36,154 bases of DNA from JAVKFF01 sp040226215 (GCA_040226215.1 JAVKFF010000068.1:1-36154); one strand, 5' to 3'; positions 22,977-32,286 are shown, numbered from the stretch's first letter. The notes: generated from the letters alone by a model not told the origin. Program-made: numbers and translations.

Positions 22977-24227
22977 ATGAACACAGCGCCCCTGAAAAAG
23001 CTCGCGACGACCGTGTCCCTCCTTGCCCTGGCCAGTGGAACCGCCATGGCACAGGACAACACCGCCGGGGGCGAGCCGGAATTCGCCTACGCCATCGATG
23101 CCGCAGGGTGGCGCGGCGGCGCCTTCACCCGGCCGGACGGGACGACCTTCAGCCACTGCGGCATCGGCCGCCAGTACCAGAACGGCATCACGCTCCTGTT
23201 CACCCGGACACGGCGGGAGGAGACCAACCTGGTGCTGCTCTCCGACCAGTTCGAGATGAACGAGCAGACGCCGGCCTTCACCGTCCGCGTGCAGGTCGAC
23301 GAAACGGCCTGGGACGAGACCTATCCGGCAGTTCCGGCGGGCGCCACGGCGCTGGCCATCCCGCTCGGCCAGGCCGGCGGCCTGATCGAGCAGCTGCGCG
23401 GCGGGACCGCCATGAGCATCCGCACGCCGCTGGTCGCCTTCGAGTTCGCCCTGTCGGGCACCTTCAACGCGCTGCCCCGGCTGGAGGAATGCATCGCCGC
23501 CGCCAACGAGGCGCTGCCGCCGTTGCCCGAGCCCGAGAGCGCCGACATCGAGGTTCCGGAGTTCCAGGGCATGACCCGTGACTCGCTGTCCTCGCTGCTC
23601 AGCGCCGCCGGGCTTGACGAGGTCGAGATCGTGCCGGCGGAGCAGATCCCCGACGACGATCTCGGCCTGCAATACGCCTGGACGCTGGGGCCGATCATCG
23701 GCGGACTTCAGCAGTTGCCGCGCAACACCGAGGGCCTGTCCATGGAGCGCTTCATGGAGCGCTTCATCGGCCAGATCGAGGAGCGTTGCAGCGGCGAGTT
23801 CGGCGCCCGCATCACCGACAGCGTGGTGCTGCAGGACCGCTACGCCATCGCGCTCGCCGAGATCCAGTGCGCCGGCGCGGAGGACACCAGCTACATGGCC
23901 AGCACCTTCGTGCTGGACGACAACTTCTACTCGGCCTTCTTCCACGAGGGTCCGCTGGAAAATGTCGACATGGCGCGCGGGGCGTCGGGCGCCATCGCCG
24001 CGGTGATCCGCCGGCTCGCCGGACCGCCGGAAGGCGGGCAGAGCACGCCATCCGGACCGGGCCCGGGCGACGGCGAGGCCGACGGCGATCTGAGCGGCGG
24101 GGGGACCACCTTCGACGATCCGTCCGCCGGCGACACGCCCGACCTGCCGCCGGGGGACGGCGCGGATGGCGACGACGCCGATGACACTGGCGATACCGGC
24201 GACGACACTTCCGGCCAGGGCAACTGA
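22977..24227 (+). CDS. Secreted protein of unknown function with acidic low-complexity tail
   Basis: Exported protein of 416 residues. Residues 1-25 are a signal peptide (MNTAPLKKLATTVSLLALAS, cleavage after AMA). Residues about 45-175 (GGAFTRPDGTTFSHCGIGRQ to LPRLEECIAAANEA) resemble an unnamed secreted domain that I recall from other alphaproteobacteria, with one Cys near each end that may form a disulfide. Residues about 190-345 form a second region with two more cysteines and no recognised similarity. The C-terminus (about 350-416) is Gly/Asp/Pro-rich and very acidic. No function can be assigned. It is divergent from the importer operon and lies 142 bp upstream of glgB; its stop codon falls inside a 16-bp tandem repeat. 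Confidence 0.8.
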   Translation: MNTAPLKKLATTVSLLALASGTAMAQDNTAGGEPEFAYAIDAAGWRGGAFTRPDGTTFSHCGIGRQYQNGITLLFTRTRREETNLVLLSDQFEMNEQTPAFTVRVQVDETAWDETYPAVPAGATALAIPLGQAGGLIEQLRGGTAMSIRTPLVAFEFALSGTFNALPRLEECIAAANEALPPLPEPESADIEVPEFQGMTRDSLSSLLSAAGLDEVEIVPAEQIPDDDLGLQYAWTLGPIIGGLQQLPRNTEGLSMERFMERFIGQIEERCSGEFGARITDSVVLQDRYAIALAEIQCAGAEDTSYMASTFVLDDNFYSAFFHEGPLENVDMARGASGAIAAVIRRLAGPPEGGQSTPSGPGPGDGEADGDLSGGGTTFDDPSAGDTPDLPPGDGADGDDADDTGDTGDDTSGQGN

Positions 24228-24284
24228 TCCGCAGAGCAACTGGTCCGGGGAGCAACTGGTCCGGGGAGCAACTGACCCGAAGAC
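24221..24284 (+). repeat. 16-bp tandem repeat, four units, spanning a stop codon
   Basis: Units begin at 24221, 24237, 24253 and 24269, each CAACTGRYCCGVRGAS-like; units two and three are identical (CAACTGGTCCGGGGAG). The first unit supplies the final Asn codon and TGA of the secreted-protein gene (CAACTGA). It lies within the 142-bp gap before glgB and contains no hairpin. Copy number may vary between strains. Confidence 0.8.
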
Positions 24285-24369
24285 CGGCCGCCGAACCGGC
24301 GGCGAAGCATTGACGGATCGCCTGCCGGCCTTACCCTGACCTTTCCGCCCGTGTCGAAGGGAGACATCC

Positions 24370-26592
24370 ATGTCGACGACGGACGCGCCGCTGAGCGCGC
24401 CTGAGAGCGTAAAGGCGATCGCCGGAGGCCGGCACAGCGATCCCTTCGGTTTCCTCGGTCCGCACACGACGCCGGGCGGTCTCGTCATCCGCTGCTTCCT
24501 GCCCCGGGCAGAGGCGGTCGCCGTGGTCGACGCGGCGAGCGGCGCCGCGCTGGGGGCGCTGGATCGCGTGGCCGGCACCGACCTCTTCCACGGTCGCCTC
24601 GCCGGGCGAACGGCGCCCTTCGCCTACCGCCTGCGGGTGAGCCGCGACGGCGGCTCGCACGATATCGAGGATCCCTATCGCTTCGGTACCGTGCTGGGCG
24701 ATCTCGATGCCTATCTCTTCGGCGAGGGAACCTGGCGCCGGGCCTATGAGCGCATGGGCGCCCACCCTATGACGCTCGACGGCGTCGAGGGGACCGGATT
24801 CGTCGTCTGGGCGCCCGCCGCCCGGCGGGTCTCGGTGGTCGGCGACTTCAATGGCTGGGACGGCCGCGTCCACCCCATGCGGGTGCGCCATGGCACCGGG
24901 CTGTGGGAGATCTTCCTGCCGGGCGTCACCACGGGCCAGCGCTACAAGTTCGAGATCGTCGGTCCGCAGGGCACCCTGGTGCCGCTGAAGGCCGATCCCT
25001 TCGCCCTTCAGGCGGAGATGCGGCCCTCGACCGCCAGCATCATCAGCGGCCTGCCGGCGGCGGATTGGCGGGATGCCGACTGGATGGCCGCGCGCGGCGG
25101 CCGCCAGGCAACGGACGCGCCGATCTCGGTCTACGAGGTGCATCTGGGGTCCTGGCAGCGCGGTCCCGACAACCGGTTCCTGACCTATCAGGAGATCGGC
25201 GACCGGCTGATCGCCCATGTCAGGCAGCTCGGCTTCACCCATGTCGAGTTCATGCCGGTCTCCGAGCATCCGTTCGACGGCTCCTGGGGCTACCAGCCGA
25301 TCGGTCTGTTCGCGCCCACCAGCCGGCACGGCACGCCGGAGGATTTCCGCACGCTCGTCGACCGTCTGCACGGCGAGGGCATCGGCGTCCTGCTCGACTG
25401 GGTGCCGGGACACTTTCCGACCGATGCGCACGGGCTCGCCGGTTTCGACGGGACCCATCTCTACGAACACGCCGACCCGCGCCAGGGTTTCCATCCTGAC
25501 TGGAACACGCTGATCTACAATTTCGGCCGCCGGGAGGTCAGCAATTTCCTGCTGGCCAATGCCCTGTTCTGGCTCGACCGCTACCACATAGACGGCCTGC
25601 GCGTGGATGCGGTCGCCTCGATGCTCTATCTCGACTATTCCCGCAAGGCCGGCGAATGGGTGCCCAACCGGCATGGCGGGCGGGAGAACCTGGAGGCGAT
25701 CGAGCTCTTGCGCGCGATGAACAGCGAGGCCTTCGGCGGCTTCGCCGGCGCCACGACCATCGCCGAAGAATCGACCGCCTGGCCCGGCGTCTCGCGGCCC
25801 GTCTACACCGGCGGTCTCGGCTTCGGGTACAAGTGGAACATGGGCTGGATGCACGACACGCTTCAATTCATGTCCCAGGACCCGATCCACCGCCGCTATC
25901 ACCATGGCGAGATGACCTTCGGCCTGCTCTACGCCTTCACCGAGAATTTCGTGCTGCCGCTCAGCCACGACGAAGTGGTGCACGGCAAGGGCTCGCTGCT
26001 CGCCAAGATGCCCGGCGACGACTGGCAGAAGTTCGCCAATCTGCGCGCCTATTACGGCTTCATGTGGTGCCACCCCGGCAAGAAGCTCCTGTTCATGGGC
26101 GGCGAGTTCGGCCAGTGGAAGGAGTGGGACCACAACCACTCGCTCGACTGGCATCTGGTCGACCAGGATTACGGCCATGGCTGGCGTCCGCATGGCGGGC
26201 TGATGCGCCTGGTGGGCGACCTCAACCGACTCTACCGGGAGACGCCGGCCCTGCACCAGCGCGACTGTTCGGCCGACGGCTTCGAGTGGATCGAGGGTGG
26301 CGACCTGGACAACAGCGTCTTCGCCTGGCTGCGCAAGGGCGAGGGCGCGACGCCTCCGGTGCTGGCGGTGAGCAATTTCACGCCGGTGCCGCGGCGCGGC
26401 TACCGGGTCGGCCTGCCGTCGGGTGGTCTCTGGCGCGAGGTGCTGAATACCGACGCCGCCGTCTATGGCGGCAGCGATGTCGGCAATCCCGGCACCAGGC
26501 AGGCCGACGCCATCGCCTGGCACGGACGCGGCCATTCGATCGCGCTCGACCTGCCGCCGCTTGCAACCATCGTGCTGAAGCCCGAAAACTAG
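24370..26592 (+). CDS. glgB: 1,4-alpha-glucan (glycogen) branching enzyme
   Basis: GH13 branching enzyme of 740 residues (E. coli 728) forming alpha-1,6 branches in glycogen. The N-terminal carbohydrate-binding region (about 1-220) includes DPFGFLGPHTTPGG and VVGDFNGWDGRVHPM (CBM48). The catalytic barrel has EVHLGSW, LLDWVPGHFPTDAHGL, IDGLRVDAVASMLYLDYS (nucleophile Asp about 413), TIAEESTAWPGVSRP (acid/base Glu about 466) and LPLSHDEVVHGKGSL (transition-state Asp). The C-terminal all-beta domain is complete. ATG 24370 has GGGAG 7 nt upstream. It heads glgB-glgX-malQ on one strand. Confidence 0.97.
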   Translation: MSTTDAPLSAPESVKAIAGGRHSDPFGFLGPHTTPGGLVIRCFLPRAEAVAVVDAASGAALGALDRVAGTDLFHGRLAGRTAPFAYRLRVSRDGGSHDIEDPYRFGTVLGDLDAYLFGEGTWRRAYERMGAHPMTLDGVEGTGFVVWAPAARRVSVVGDFNGWDGRVHPMRVRHGTGLWEIFLPGVTTGQRYKFEIVGPQGTLVPLKADPFALQAEMRPSTASIISGLPAADWRDADWMAARGGRQATDAPISVYEVHLGSWQRGPDNRFLTYQEIGDRLIAHVRQLGFTHVEFMPVSEHPFDGSWGYQPIGLFAPTSRHGTPEDFRTLVDRLHGEGIGVLLDWVPGHFPTDAHGLAGFDGTHLYEHADPRQGFHPDWNTLIYNFGRREVSNFLLANALFWLDRYHIDGLRVDAVASMLYLDYSRKAGEWVPNRHGGRENLEAIELLRAMNSEAFGGFAGATTIAEESTAWPGVSRPVYTGGLGFGYKWNMGWMHDTLQFMSQDPIHRRYHHGEMTFGLLYAFTENFVLPLSHDEVVHGKGSLLAKMPGDDWQKFANLRAYYGFMWCHPGKKLLFMGGEFGQWKEWDHNHSLDWHLVDQDYGHGWRPHGGLMRLVGDLNRLYRETPALHQRDCSADGFEWIEGGDLDNSVFAWLRKGEGATPPVLAVSNFTPVPRRGYRVGLPSGGLWREVLNTDAAVYGGSDVGNPGTRQADAIAWHGRGHSIALDLPPLATIVLKPEN

Positions 26593-26678
26593 GGCGCCAA
26601 GGGGGCATCGGCCCCCCGTCCGGTTCCCGCCGCATCCTCCGTCTGGCCGCCCTATCCGGCATGCAGGAAGTCCGCACC

Positions 26679-28826
26679 ATGCCCCGCTCGCCCGCGCCGA
26701 TCCTTTCGCGCATCCTTCCCGGCCGTCCCCGCCCGCTCGGCGCCTGCTTCGACGGGCGCGGTGTCAATTTCGCCCTGTTCTCCGCCAACGCCAGCAAGGT
26801 CGAGCTCTGCCTGTTCGACGAGGCGGGCCAGCGCGAGGTCGACCGCATCGCGCTGCCGGAGAAGACCGAGGACATCTGGCACGGCTACCTGCCCGACGCC
26901 CGGCCAGGCACGGTCTACGGCTACCGGGTACACGGGCCGTACGAGCCCGATGCCGGCCACCGCTTCAATCCGAACAAGCTGCTGCTCGACCCCTATGCCA
27001 AGGACCTGGTCGGCACCTTCCGCTGGACCGATTCGCATTTCGGCTACCGGGTCGGCTCGCCGCGCGGCGACCTGTCGTTCTGCCGCCGCGACAATGCCCG
27101 CTCCATGCTCAAGGCCCGTGTCGTCGACCCCTCCTTCACCTGGGGCCGGGACACCAGGCTGGGCACCTCGCGGGCATCCACGGTGATCTACGAGGCGCAT
27201 GTGCGGGGGCTGACCATGCGCCATCCGGCGGTGCCGGTGGGTGAACGCGGCACCTTCGCCGGGCTCTGCCACCCGGCGCTGATCGACCACCTGGTGCGAC
27301 TGGGAGTGACGGCGGTGGAGCTGCTGCCGGTGCACGCCTTCCTCGATGACCGCTTCCTGGCCGACCGGGGGCTGCGACAGTACTGGGGCTACAACACGCT
27401 GGCCTTCTTCGCGCCCGAGCCGCGCTTCCTGGCCGGCGGTCACCTGGAGGAGGTGAAGACCGCGATCGCCCGGCTGCACGAGGCGGGGATCGAGGTGCTG
27501 CTGGATGTCGTCTACAACCACACCGCCGAGGGTGACGAGAACGGGCCGACCCTGAGTTTCCGCGGCATCGACAACGCCAGCTACTACCGCCTCGATCCCG
27601 CCAATCCGCGCCGCTACGTCAACCACACCGGCTGCGGCAATGCGCTCAACACCGCCAACCCGCAGGTGCTGCGCCTGGTGATGGACAGCCTGCGCTACTG
27701 GGTCGAAACCTTCCACATCGACGGCTTCCGCTTCGATCTGGCGACCACGGTCGGCCGGCAGGCGGAAGCGGCGGGCGGCGCGTTCGCGCCCGACGCGGCC
27801 TTCTTCCAGGCCGTGCTGCAGGATCCGGTGCTGTGCCATGTGAAGCTGATCGCCGAGCCCTGGGATGTCGGGCCGGAGGGATACCGGCTGGGCCAGTTCC
27901 CCGCCGGCTGGTCGGAGTGGAACGACAAGGCCCGCGATGCCATGCGCGCCTTCTGGCGGGGCGACGCGCACGCCGCGCCCGGCCTCGCCTCCGCGCTGAC
28001 CGGCTCGGCGCATCTCTTCGAGCACAATGGCCGGCGGCCGCAGGCGGGCATCAATTTCATCACCGCCCATGACGGCTTCACACTGGCCGACCTCACCGCC
28101 TACGAGGCCAAGCACAACGAGGCCAATGGCGAAGGCAACCGGGACGGCCACAACCACAACCTGTCGCTCAACCACGGGGTGGAAGGCGCCACCGAGGATC
28201 CCGAAATCCTGGCGGCCCGCGCACGCACAAGGCGCGCGCTGATGGCCACCCTGCTGCTCTCCCAGGGCACGCCCATGCTGCTGGCGGGGGACGAGTTCGC
28301 CAACGGCCAGGCGGGCAACAACAACGCTTATTGCCAGGACAACGAGATCGGTTGGCTGGACTGGGACGCCGCCGATGGCGCGCTGACCGACTGGTGCAGG
28401 CGGGTGGTCTCGCTGCGCCAGCGCCATCCCGTCCTGCGCCAGCCCCGGTTCCTGCACGCCGACACAGCCAGTCCGGCGGGCGTGCCAGACATCGGCTGGC
28501 ACGACGAGGACGGTCCCATTATCGACTCAGCTCATTGGCACGATCCCGAGGCCGCGCATGTCGGCGTGCTGCTGAGCGGCCGGGCCGGGCGGCGGCCGCC
28601 GGATCAGGGTGCGCCCGCGGCGACACTGTTCCTCGTCTTCAATGCCGAGGAGAAGCCGCTCGCCTACCACCTGCCGGAAGTGCCGGCCGCGGGTCCCTGG
28701 TCGCTGCTGCTGGATTCCAGCCGTCCGGACCTGGCCGAGGGCGCCGAGGAAGCGCCGCCCGGCGGCAGCGTCGAGATCCCGCCCAGGGCCGTGCTGGTCT
28801 TCGCGATCGCGGAGCCGGCCGGTTGA
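26679..28826 (+). CDS. glgX: Glycogen debranching enzyme GlgX
   Basis: GH13 isoamylase-type debranching enzyme of 715 residues hydrolysing alpha-1,6 links in phosphorylase limit dextrins. Domains: CBM48 at about 10-150 (GVNFALFSANASKVELCLFD), barrel at about 160-560 with EAHVRGLTM, LLDVVYNHTAEGDENGPTLS, IDGFRFDLATTVG (nucleophile Asp), LIAEPWDVGPEGY (acid/base Glu) and NFITAHDGFTLADL, then a C-terminal beta domain. The ATG at 26679 is preferred over the in-frame ATG at 26661 because AGGAAG lies about 8 nt before it. The gap from glgB is 86 bp, with no other feature seen. malQ follows after 34 nt. Confidence 0.95.
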   Translation: MPRSPAPILSRILPGRPRPLGACFDGRGVNFALFSANASKVELCLFDEAGQREVDRIALPEKTEDIWHGYLPDARPGTVYGYRVHGPYEPDAGHRFNPNKLLLDPYAKDLVGTFRWTDSHFGYRVGSPRGDLSFCRRDNARSMLKARVVDPSFTWGRDTRLGTSRASTVIYEAHVRGLTMRHPAVPVGERGTFAGLCHPALIDHLVRLGVTAVELLPVHAFLDDRFLADRGLRQYWGYNTLAFFAPEPRFLAGGHLEEVKTAIARLHEAGIEVLLDVVYNHTAEGDENGPTLSFRGIDNASYYRLDPANPRRYVNHTGCGNALNTANPQVLRLVMDSLRYWVETFHIDGFRFDLATTVGRQAEAAGGAFAPDAAFFQAVLQDPVLCHVKLIAEPWDVGPEGYRLGQFPAGWSEWNDKARDAMRAFWRGDAHAAPGLASALTGSAHLFEHNGRRPQAGINFITAHDGFTLADLTAYEAKHNEANGEGNRDGHNHNLSLNHGVEGATEDPEILAARARTRRALMATLLLSQGTPMLLAGDEFANGQAGNNNAYCQDNEIGWLDWDAADGALTDWCRRVVSLRQRHPVLRQPRFLHADTASPAGVPDIGWHDEDGPIIDSAHWHDPEAAHVGVLLSGRAGRRPPDQGAPAATLFLVFNAEEKPLAYHLPEVPAAGPWSLLLDSSRPDLAEGAEEAPPGGSVEIPPRAVLVFAIAEPAG

Positions 28827-28860
28827 GCGCGCGGGGCTGCCGGCGTCCGGGGAGAAGGCG

Positions 28861-30993
28861 ATGACCGATGTGAGAACCCTGGCCTTGGCGGCGGGTGTGG
28901 AGGATGGCTTTCATGACATCTTCGGCAACCACTACCCGCTGGGCGAGGCGACCGCGGCGGCGATCGTGACGGCGCTCGGCTATCCGGCGGACAGCGAGAG
29001 CGAGCGACGGGCGAGCCTCGCGGCGATCGAGGAGCGGACCTGGCGCCGGGGCGTGCCGGGGACGGTAGTCGTCGCCTGGGAGAGCCAGCCCGGCCACATC
29101 GAACTCTGCCTGCCGGAAGGGACATCCGCGGTCTCCTACATCCTTCGGCGGGAGGATGGCGGCACCCTGACCGGCGTCTTCCCGCTCGACGGCCTTGACC
29201 CGGTGGCCTGGCGAACGGTCGACGGGCAGAAGCTGGTCCGCTTGCGCGTCGCGCTGCCGCCGGGGCTGCCCCAGGGCTACCACGACCTGGAACTCGAGAT
29301 CGGCGGCACCGCGCGGCGGACGCGCGTCATCGTGGCGCCGCCTGCATGCTGGCAGCCGGAGGACGCCGCGCCGGGGCGTCGGCTCTGGGGAATCGCCGTC
29401 CAGCTCTACAGCCTGCGGGGCCGGGCCGACCGGCCCATCGGCCAGTTCGGCGATCTCGACCTGGTGGTCGAGCAGGCAGCCGCGAAAGGCGCCGACCTGA
29501 TCGGCCTCAACCCGCTGCACGCGCTCTATCCCGCCGATCCGGAGAACAAGAGCCCGTACTCGCCCGCCCATCGCGACTTCCTGAACGTGCTCTACATCGA
29601 TCTGGAGCGGGTGCCGGAGGTTGCCGCCAATCCGGCGGCCCGTGCCCTGCTGGATGCGGCGTCGGGCGCGTCCGATCTGGTCGACTACCGCGCCGCCACC
29701 GAGCGGCAGATGGCGGCGCTTTGCGCTGCCTTTTCGGACTTCGGCGGGAACCGCGAACGCCGCCGCCGCTTCGAGGTGTTCCGCCAGGCCGGCGGCGAGG
29801 CGCTGGAGCGTTTCGCCCGCTTCCAGGCCATCCACCGGCACCTCGTCGCGACCGAAGGCGTTTTCGACTGGCGGCAATGGCCGGAAGACCTGCGCGACCC
29901 GGCCGGACAGGGTGTGGCGGACTGGGCGGCGGCCAATGCCGACGCCGTCGCCTTCCAGGCCTGGCTGCAATGGCTGGCCGACGAGCAGCTGGGCGGCGTC
30001 GCCCGCCTCGCCGGTGCGCAGGGCATGGCGGTCGGCCTCTACCGCGATCTCGCGGTCGGCGTCTCGCAGTCGAGCGCGGCCGCCTGGGCGGCGCCCGACC
30101 GGCTGGTGCAGGGTGTCACGGTCGGCGCGCCGCCCGACCTCCTGAACCGCCGCGGCCAGAACTGGGGCCTGGTGCCCTTCGACCCGATGCGGCTGTGGGA
30201 TGACGGCTTCTCGATCTGGGTGGAGGCGCTGCGCGCCAACATGCGCCATGCCGGCGCGCTCCGGATCGACCACGCCATGGCGATGATGCATGGCTACTGG
30301 GTGCCCGAGGGGCTGAGCGCGGCCGAGGGCGCCTACGTCACCTTTCCGTTCGAGGCGATGCGCCGCATCCTGGCGCTGGAATCCCGCCGCAACCAGTGCA
30401 TCGTCATAGGCGAGGACCTGGGCACCGTGCCCGAGGGCTTCCGCGAGGCCATGGCGTCGAGCGGTATCCTCTCCTACCGGCTCCTGATGTTCGAGCGGGT
30501 GGAGGGCGGCCTGTTCGCCCGCGCGGCCACCTATCCGGAGGAGGCCATGGTGGCCTTCACCACGCACGACCTGCCGACCCTGCGCGGCTATTGGGAGGGT
30601 GTCGACCTGGAGGTGCGGGCGGCCCACGACATCTATCCCGACGCCGCGACGCGGGAGGCCGACCGGGCCGACAAGGCGGCCGACCGGCGCCGTCTCGTCG
30701 ACGCGCTGATCGATGCCGGGCTGTGGCCGGCCGACCCGCCGATCGATACCGAAGAAATGCCGTTCTCCCCGGAACTCGCTGAGGCGGTGCACCGTTTCCT
30801 TGCCAGGGCGCCGTCGCGGCTGATGATGGTGCAGATCGAGGACCTGATCGGCGAGCGCTACTTCATCAACCTGCCGGGCACGGTCGACGAGCACCCGAAC
30901 TGGCGCCGCCGCCTCTCCAAGCCGGTCGACGCGGTGTTCGACGATCCGCTGGCCGGGCGCATCCTGTCCGCGGTGGCCGAGGAGCGGGGCTGA
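28861..30993 (+). CDS. malQ: 4-alpha-glucanotransferase (amylomaltase)
   Basis: GH77 enzyme of 710 residues that transfers glucan chains between maltodextrins. It has the long N-terminal extension of the E. coli MalQ type (about residues 1-165) before the barrel. Barrel motifs: GLNPLHALYPADPENKSPYS, LRIDHAMAMMHGYWVPEG (nucleophile Asp), CIVIGEDLGTVPEGFREAM (catalytic Glu region) and AFTTHDLPTLRGYWEG, with the C-terminal NLPGTVDEHPNWRRRL typical of the family. ATG 28861 has GGGGAG about 8 nt upstream. It completes a glycogen/maltodextrin remodelling operon; recycling of short chains released by GlgX is the expected role. Confidence 0.95.
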   Translation: MTDVRTLALAAGVEDGFHDIFGNHYPLGEATAAAIVTALGYPADSESERRASLAAIEERTWRRGVPGTVVVAWESQPGHIELCLPEGTSAVSYILRREDGGTLTGVFPLDGLDPVAWRTVDGQKLVRLRVALPPGLPQGYHDLELEIGGTARRTRVIVAPPACWQPEDAAPGRRLWGIAVQLYSLRGRADRPIGQFGDLDLVVEQAAAKGADLIGLNPLHALYPADPENKSPYSPAHRDFLNVLYIDLERVPEVAANPAARALLDAASGASDLVDYRAATERQMAALCAAFSDFGGNRERRRRFEVFRQAGGEALERFARFQAIHRHLVATEGVFDWRQWPEDLRDPAGQGVADWAAANADAVAFQAWLQWLADEQLGGVARLAGAQGMAVGLYRDLAVGVSQSSAAAWAAPDRLVQGVTVGAPPDLLNRRGQNWGLVPFDPMRLWDDGFSIWVEALRANMRHAGALRIDHAMAMMHGYWVPEGLSAAEGAYVTFPFEAMRRILALESRRNQCIVIGEDLGTVPEGFREAMASSGILSYRLLMFERVEGGLFARAATYPEEAMVAFTTHDLPTLRGYWEGVDLEVRAAHDIYPDAATREADRADKAADRRRLVDALIDAGLWPADPPIDTEEMPFSPELAEAVHRFLARAPSRLMMVQIEDLIGERYFINLPGTVDEHPNWRRRLSKPVDAVFDDPLAGRILSAVAEERG

Positions 30994-31170
30994 GCGGCCT
31001 GTCGACGCCGAGGCGCCTGGGCGGCGACCGGAATTCATCGTTGCGGGCTGGATTCCGCATCCCGCCTCTGCCACTTTAGGCGGATGGAGAAATAAATAAC
31101 CGGCTCTGGATCAGTCGATCTTGCGTTTGATCGCAGAAACCGGGCGAATTTTCGTGAGAGAGGGCAGAAG

Positions 31171-31650
31171 ATGCAAGGCGACAAGGACGTTATCGCGCAG
31201 TTGAATATCATTCTCAAGAATGAACTGACCGCGATAAACCAGTACTTCCTGCATGCGCGCATGCTGAAGAACTGGGGAATTCTCAAGCTGGCCGAGCACG
31301 AGTACGATGAGTCGATCGGCGAGATGAAGCACGCCGACTATCTGATCGAGCGCATCCTGACGCTGGACGGCCTACCCAATCTGCAGGAACTCGGCCGCCT
31401 CCATATCGGCGAGTCGGTGCCCGAGATCCTCAAGGCCGACATGGCCGCCGAGACCAACAACCAGGGCTGCCTGAAGACCGCGATCGCCGCCTGCGAGAAG
31501 GCGCATGACTATGTCTCCCGCCAGATCCTGGTGAAGATCCTGGACGAGACCGAGGAGCATATCGACTGGCTGGAGGCCCAGCTCGGCCTGATCGACACCG
31601 TCGGCCTGCAGAACTACGTCCAGGAGCGCATGGGCGGACCGGAGGAGTAG
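31171..31650 (+). CDS. bfr: Bacterioferritin
   Basis: Heme-containing ferritin subunit of 159 residues that assembles into a 24-mer and stores iron. Diiron ligands sit in NELTAINQYFLHARM (Glu18 region), IGEMKHADYLIERIL (Glu51, His54; Met52 is the heme ligand) and LDETEEHIDWLEAQL (Glu127, His130). LTLDGLPNLQELGRLHIGE is typical Bfr. Upstream sequence ends GAGAGAGGGCAGAAG before the ATG at 31171. The 177-bp gap from malQ has no bfd gene and no clear iron-regulator box by eye. Its stop is 9 bp from the convergent LysE stop. Confidence 0.96.
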   Translation: MQGDKDVIAQLNIILKNELTAINQYFLHARMLKNWGILKLAEHEYDESIGEMKHADYLIERILTLDGLPNLQELGRLHIGESVPEILKADMAAETNNQGCLKTAIAACEKAHDYVSRQILVKILDETEEHIDWLEAQLGLIDTVGLQNYVQERMGGPEE

Positions 31651-31662
31651 GCGCTCCGCCTA
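31648..31662. terminator. Small hairpin formed by the convergent bfr and LysE stop codons
   Basis: TAGGCG-CTC-CGCCTA is a perfect 6-bp inverted repeat with a 3-nt loop; the first TAG is the bfr stop and the final CTA is the LysE stop on the other strand. It is the only feature of the 9-bp gap. Terminator activity is possible but the stem is short and no T-tract follows. Confidence 0.35.
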
Positions 31663-32286
31663 CCCGCGCCGGGCGAAGGCCAGCGCCGCGCCGGCGCCGA
31701 TCAGCGCGGTGCCGCAGCCGCGGTTGAACCAGCGCCTGGCGGTCGGCCGGCGGAACAGCCAGGCCGCCTGGCGCCCGCCGAGCGCGTAGAGCAGCACCGC
31801 CACCACCTCCAGCGCCAGGAACACCGCGCCCATGGTCGCCAGCTGCGGCCAGGCCGGCTGGCTGGTCACCAGGAATTGCGGGAAGAAGGCGGTGAAGATC
31901 AGAATCGCCTTGGGGTTGCTGGCCGCGATCGCCGCGTCCTGGCGGACGAGCTGGCCGATCCGCGGCCGGGCGACGCCCGCCTCGACGCCGTCGAGCCCGT
32001 CATGCCGGGTCAGCCAGAGCCGCAGGCCGAGGAAGACGAGATAGGCCGCGCCGACCCACTTGATGACGAGGAAGGCGGTGGAGGAGGCGGCCAGCAGGGC
32101 GCCGAGCCCCACCACGGTCAGCACGATCATCGCCGCGAAGCTGGCCATCCGGCCCATGCCGCCGATGAAGGCGGGGCCGAAGCCGAAGCGCACGCCGTTG
32201 GACAGCGCCAGCAGGTTGTTCGGCCCCGGCGCGACGTTGAGCGCGAAGGCGGCCGGAATGAAGACGAGCAGCAGGTCGAGGGACAT
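31660..32286 (-). CDS. LysE/RhtB-family amino-acid exporter
   Basis: Inner-membrane exporter of 208 residues with about six hydrophobic helices. It carries the LysE-family N-terminus: LNVAPGPNNLLALSNGVRFG, with the PGPNN motif, followed by FIGGMGRMASFAAMIVLTVV, then VGAAYLVFLGLRLWL and the second-half signature SNPKAILIFTAFFPQF. Members export amino acids or related small metabolites; the substrate here is unknown. No strong ribosome site precedes the ATG at 32284-32286. It lies 29 bp downstream of phaR on the same strand and may be co-transcribed with it. Confidence 0.93.
   Translation of the reverse strand: MSLDLLLVFIPAAFALNVAPGPNNLLALSNGVRFGFGPAFIGGMGRMASFAAMIVLTVVGLGALLAASSTAFLVIKWVGAAYLVFLGLRLWLTRHDGLDGVEAGVARPRIGQLVRQDAAIAASNPKAILIFTAFFPQFLVTSQPAWPQLATMGAVFLALEVVAVLLYALGGRQAAWLFRRPTARRWFNRGCGTALIGAGAALAFARRG

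Noticed and set aside
24331..26535. A 734-codon antisense frame over glgB
   Set aside because: Composition mirrors glgB, with no domain pattern and no ribosome site.
28639..31074. An 811-codon antisense frame over malQ
   Set aside because: No recognisable motif; it is the mirror of a well-supported GH77 gene in high-G+C DNA.
31080..31170. An iron-regulator (Irr/Fur/RirA) box upstream of bfr
   Set aside because: I found only a short TGCG-N6-CGCA palindrome and no recognisable match to known iron-box patterns.
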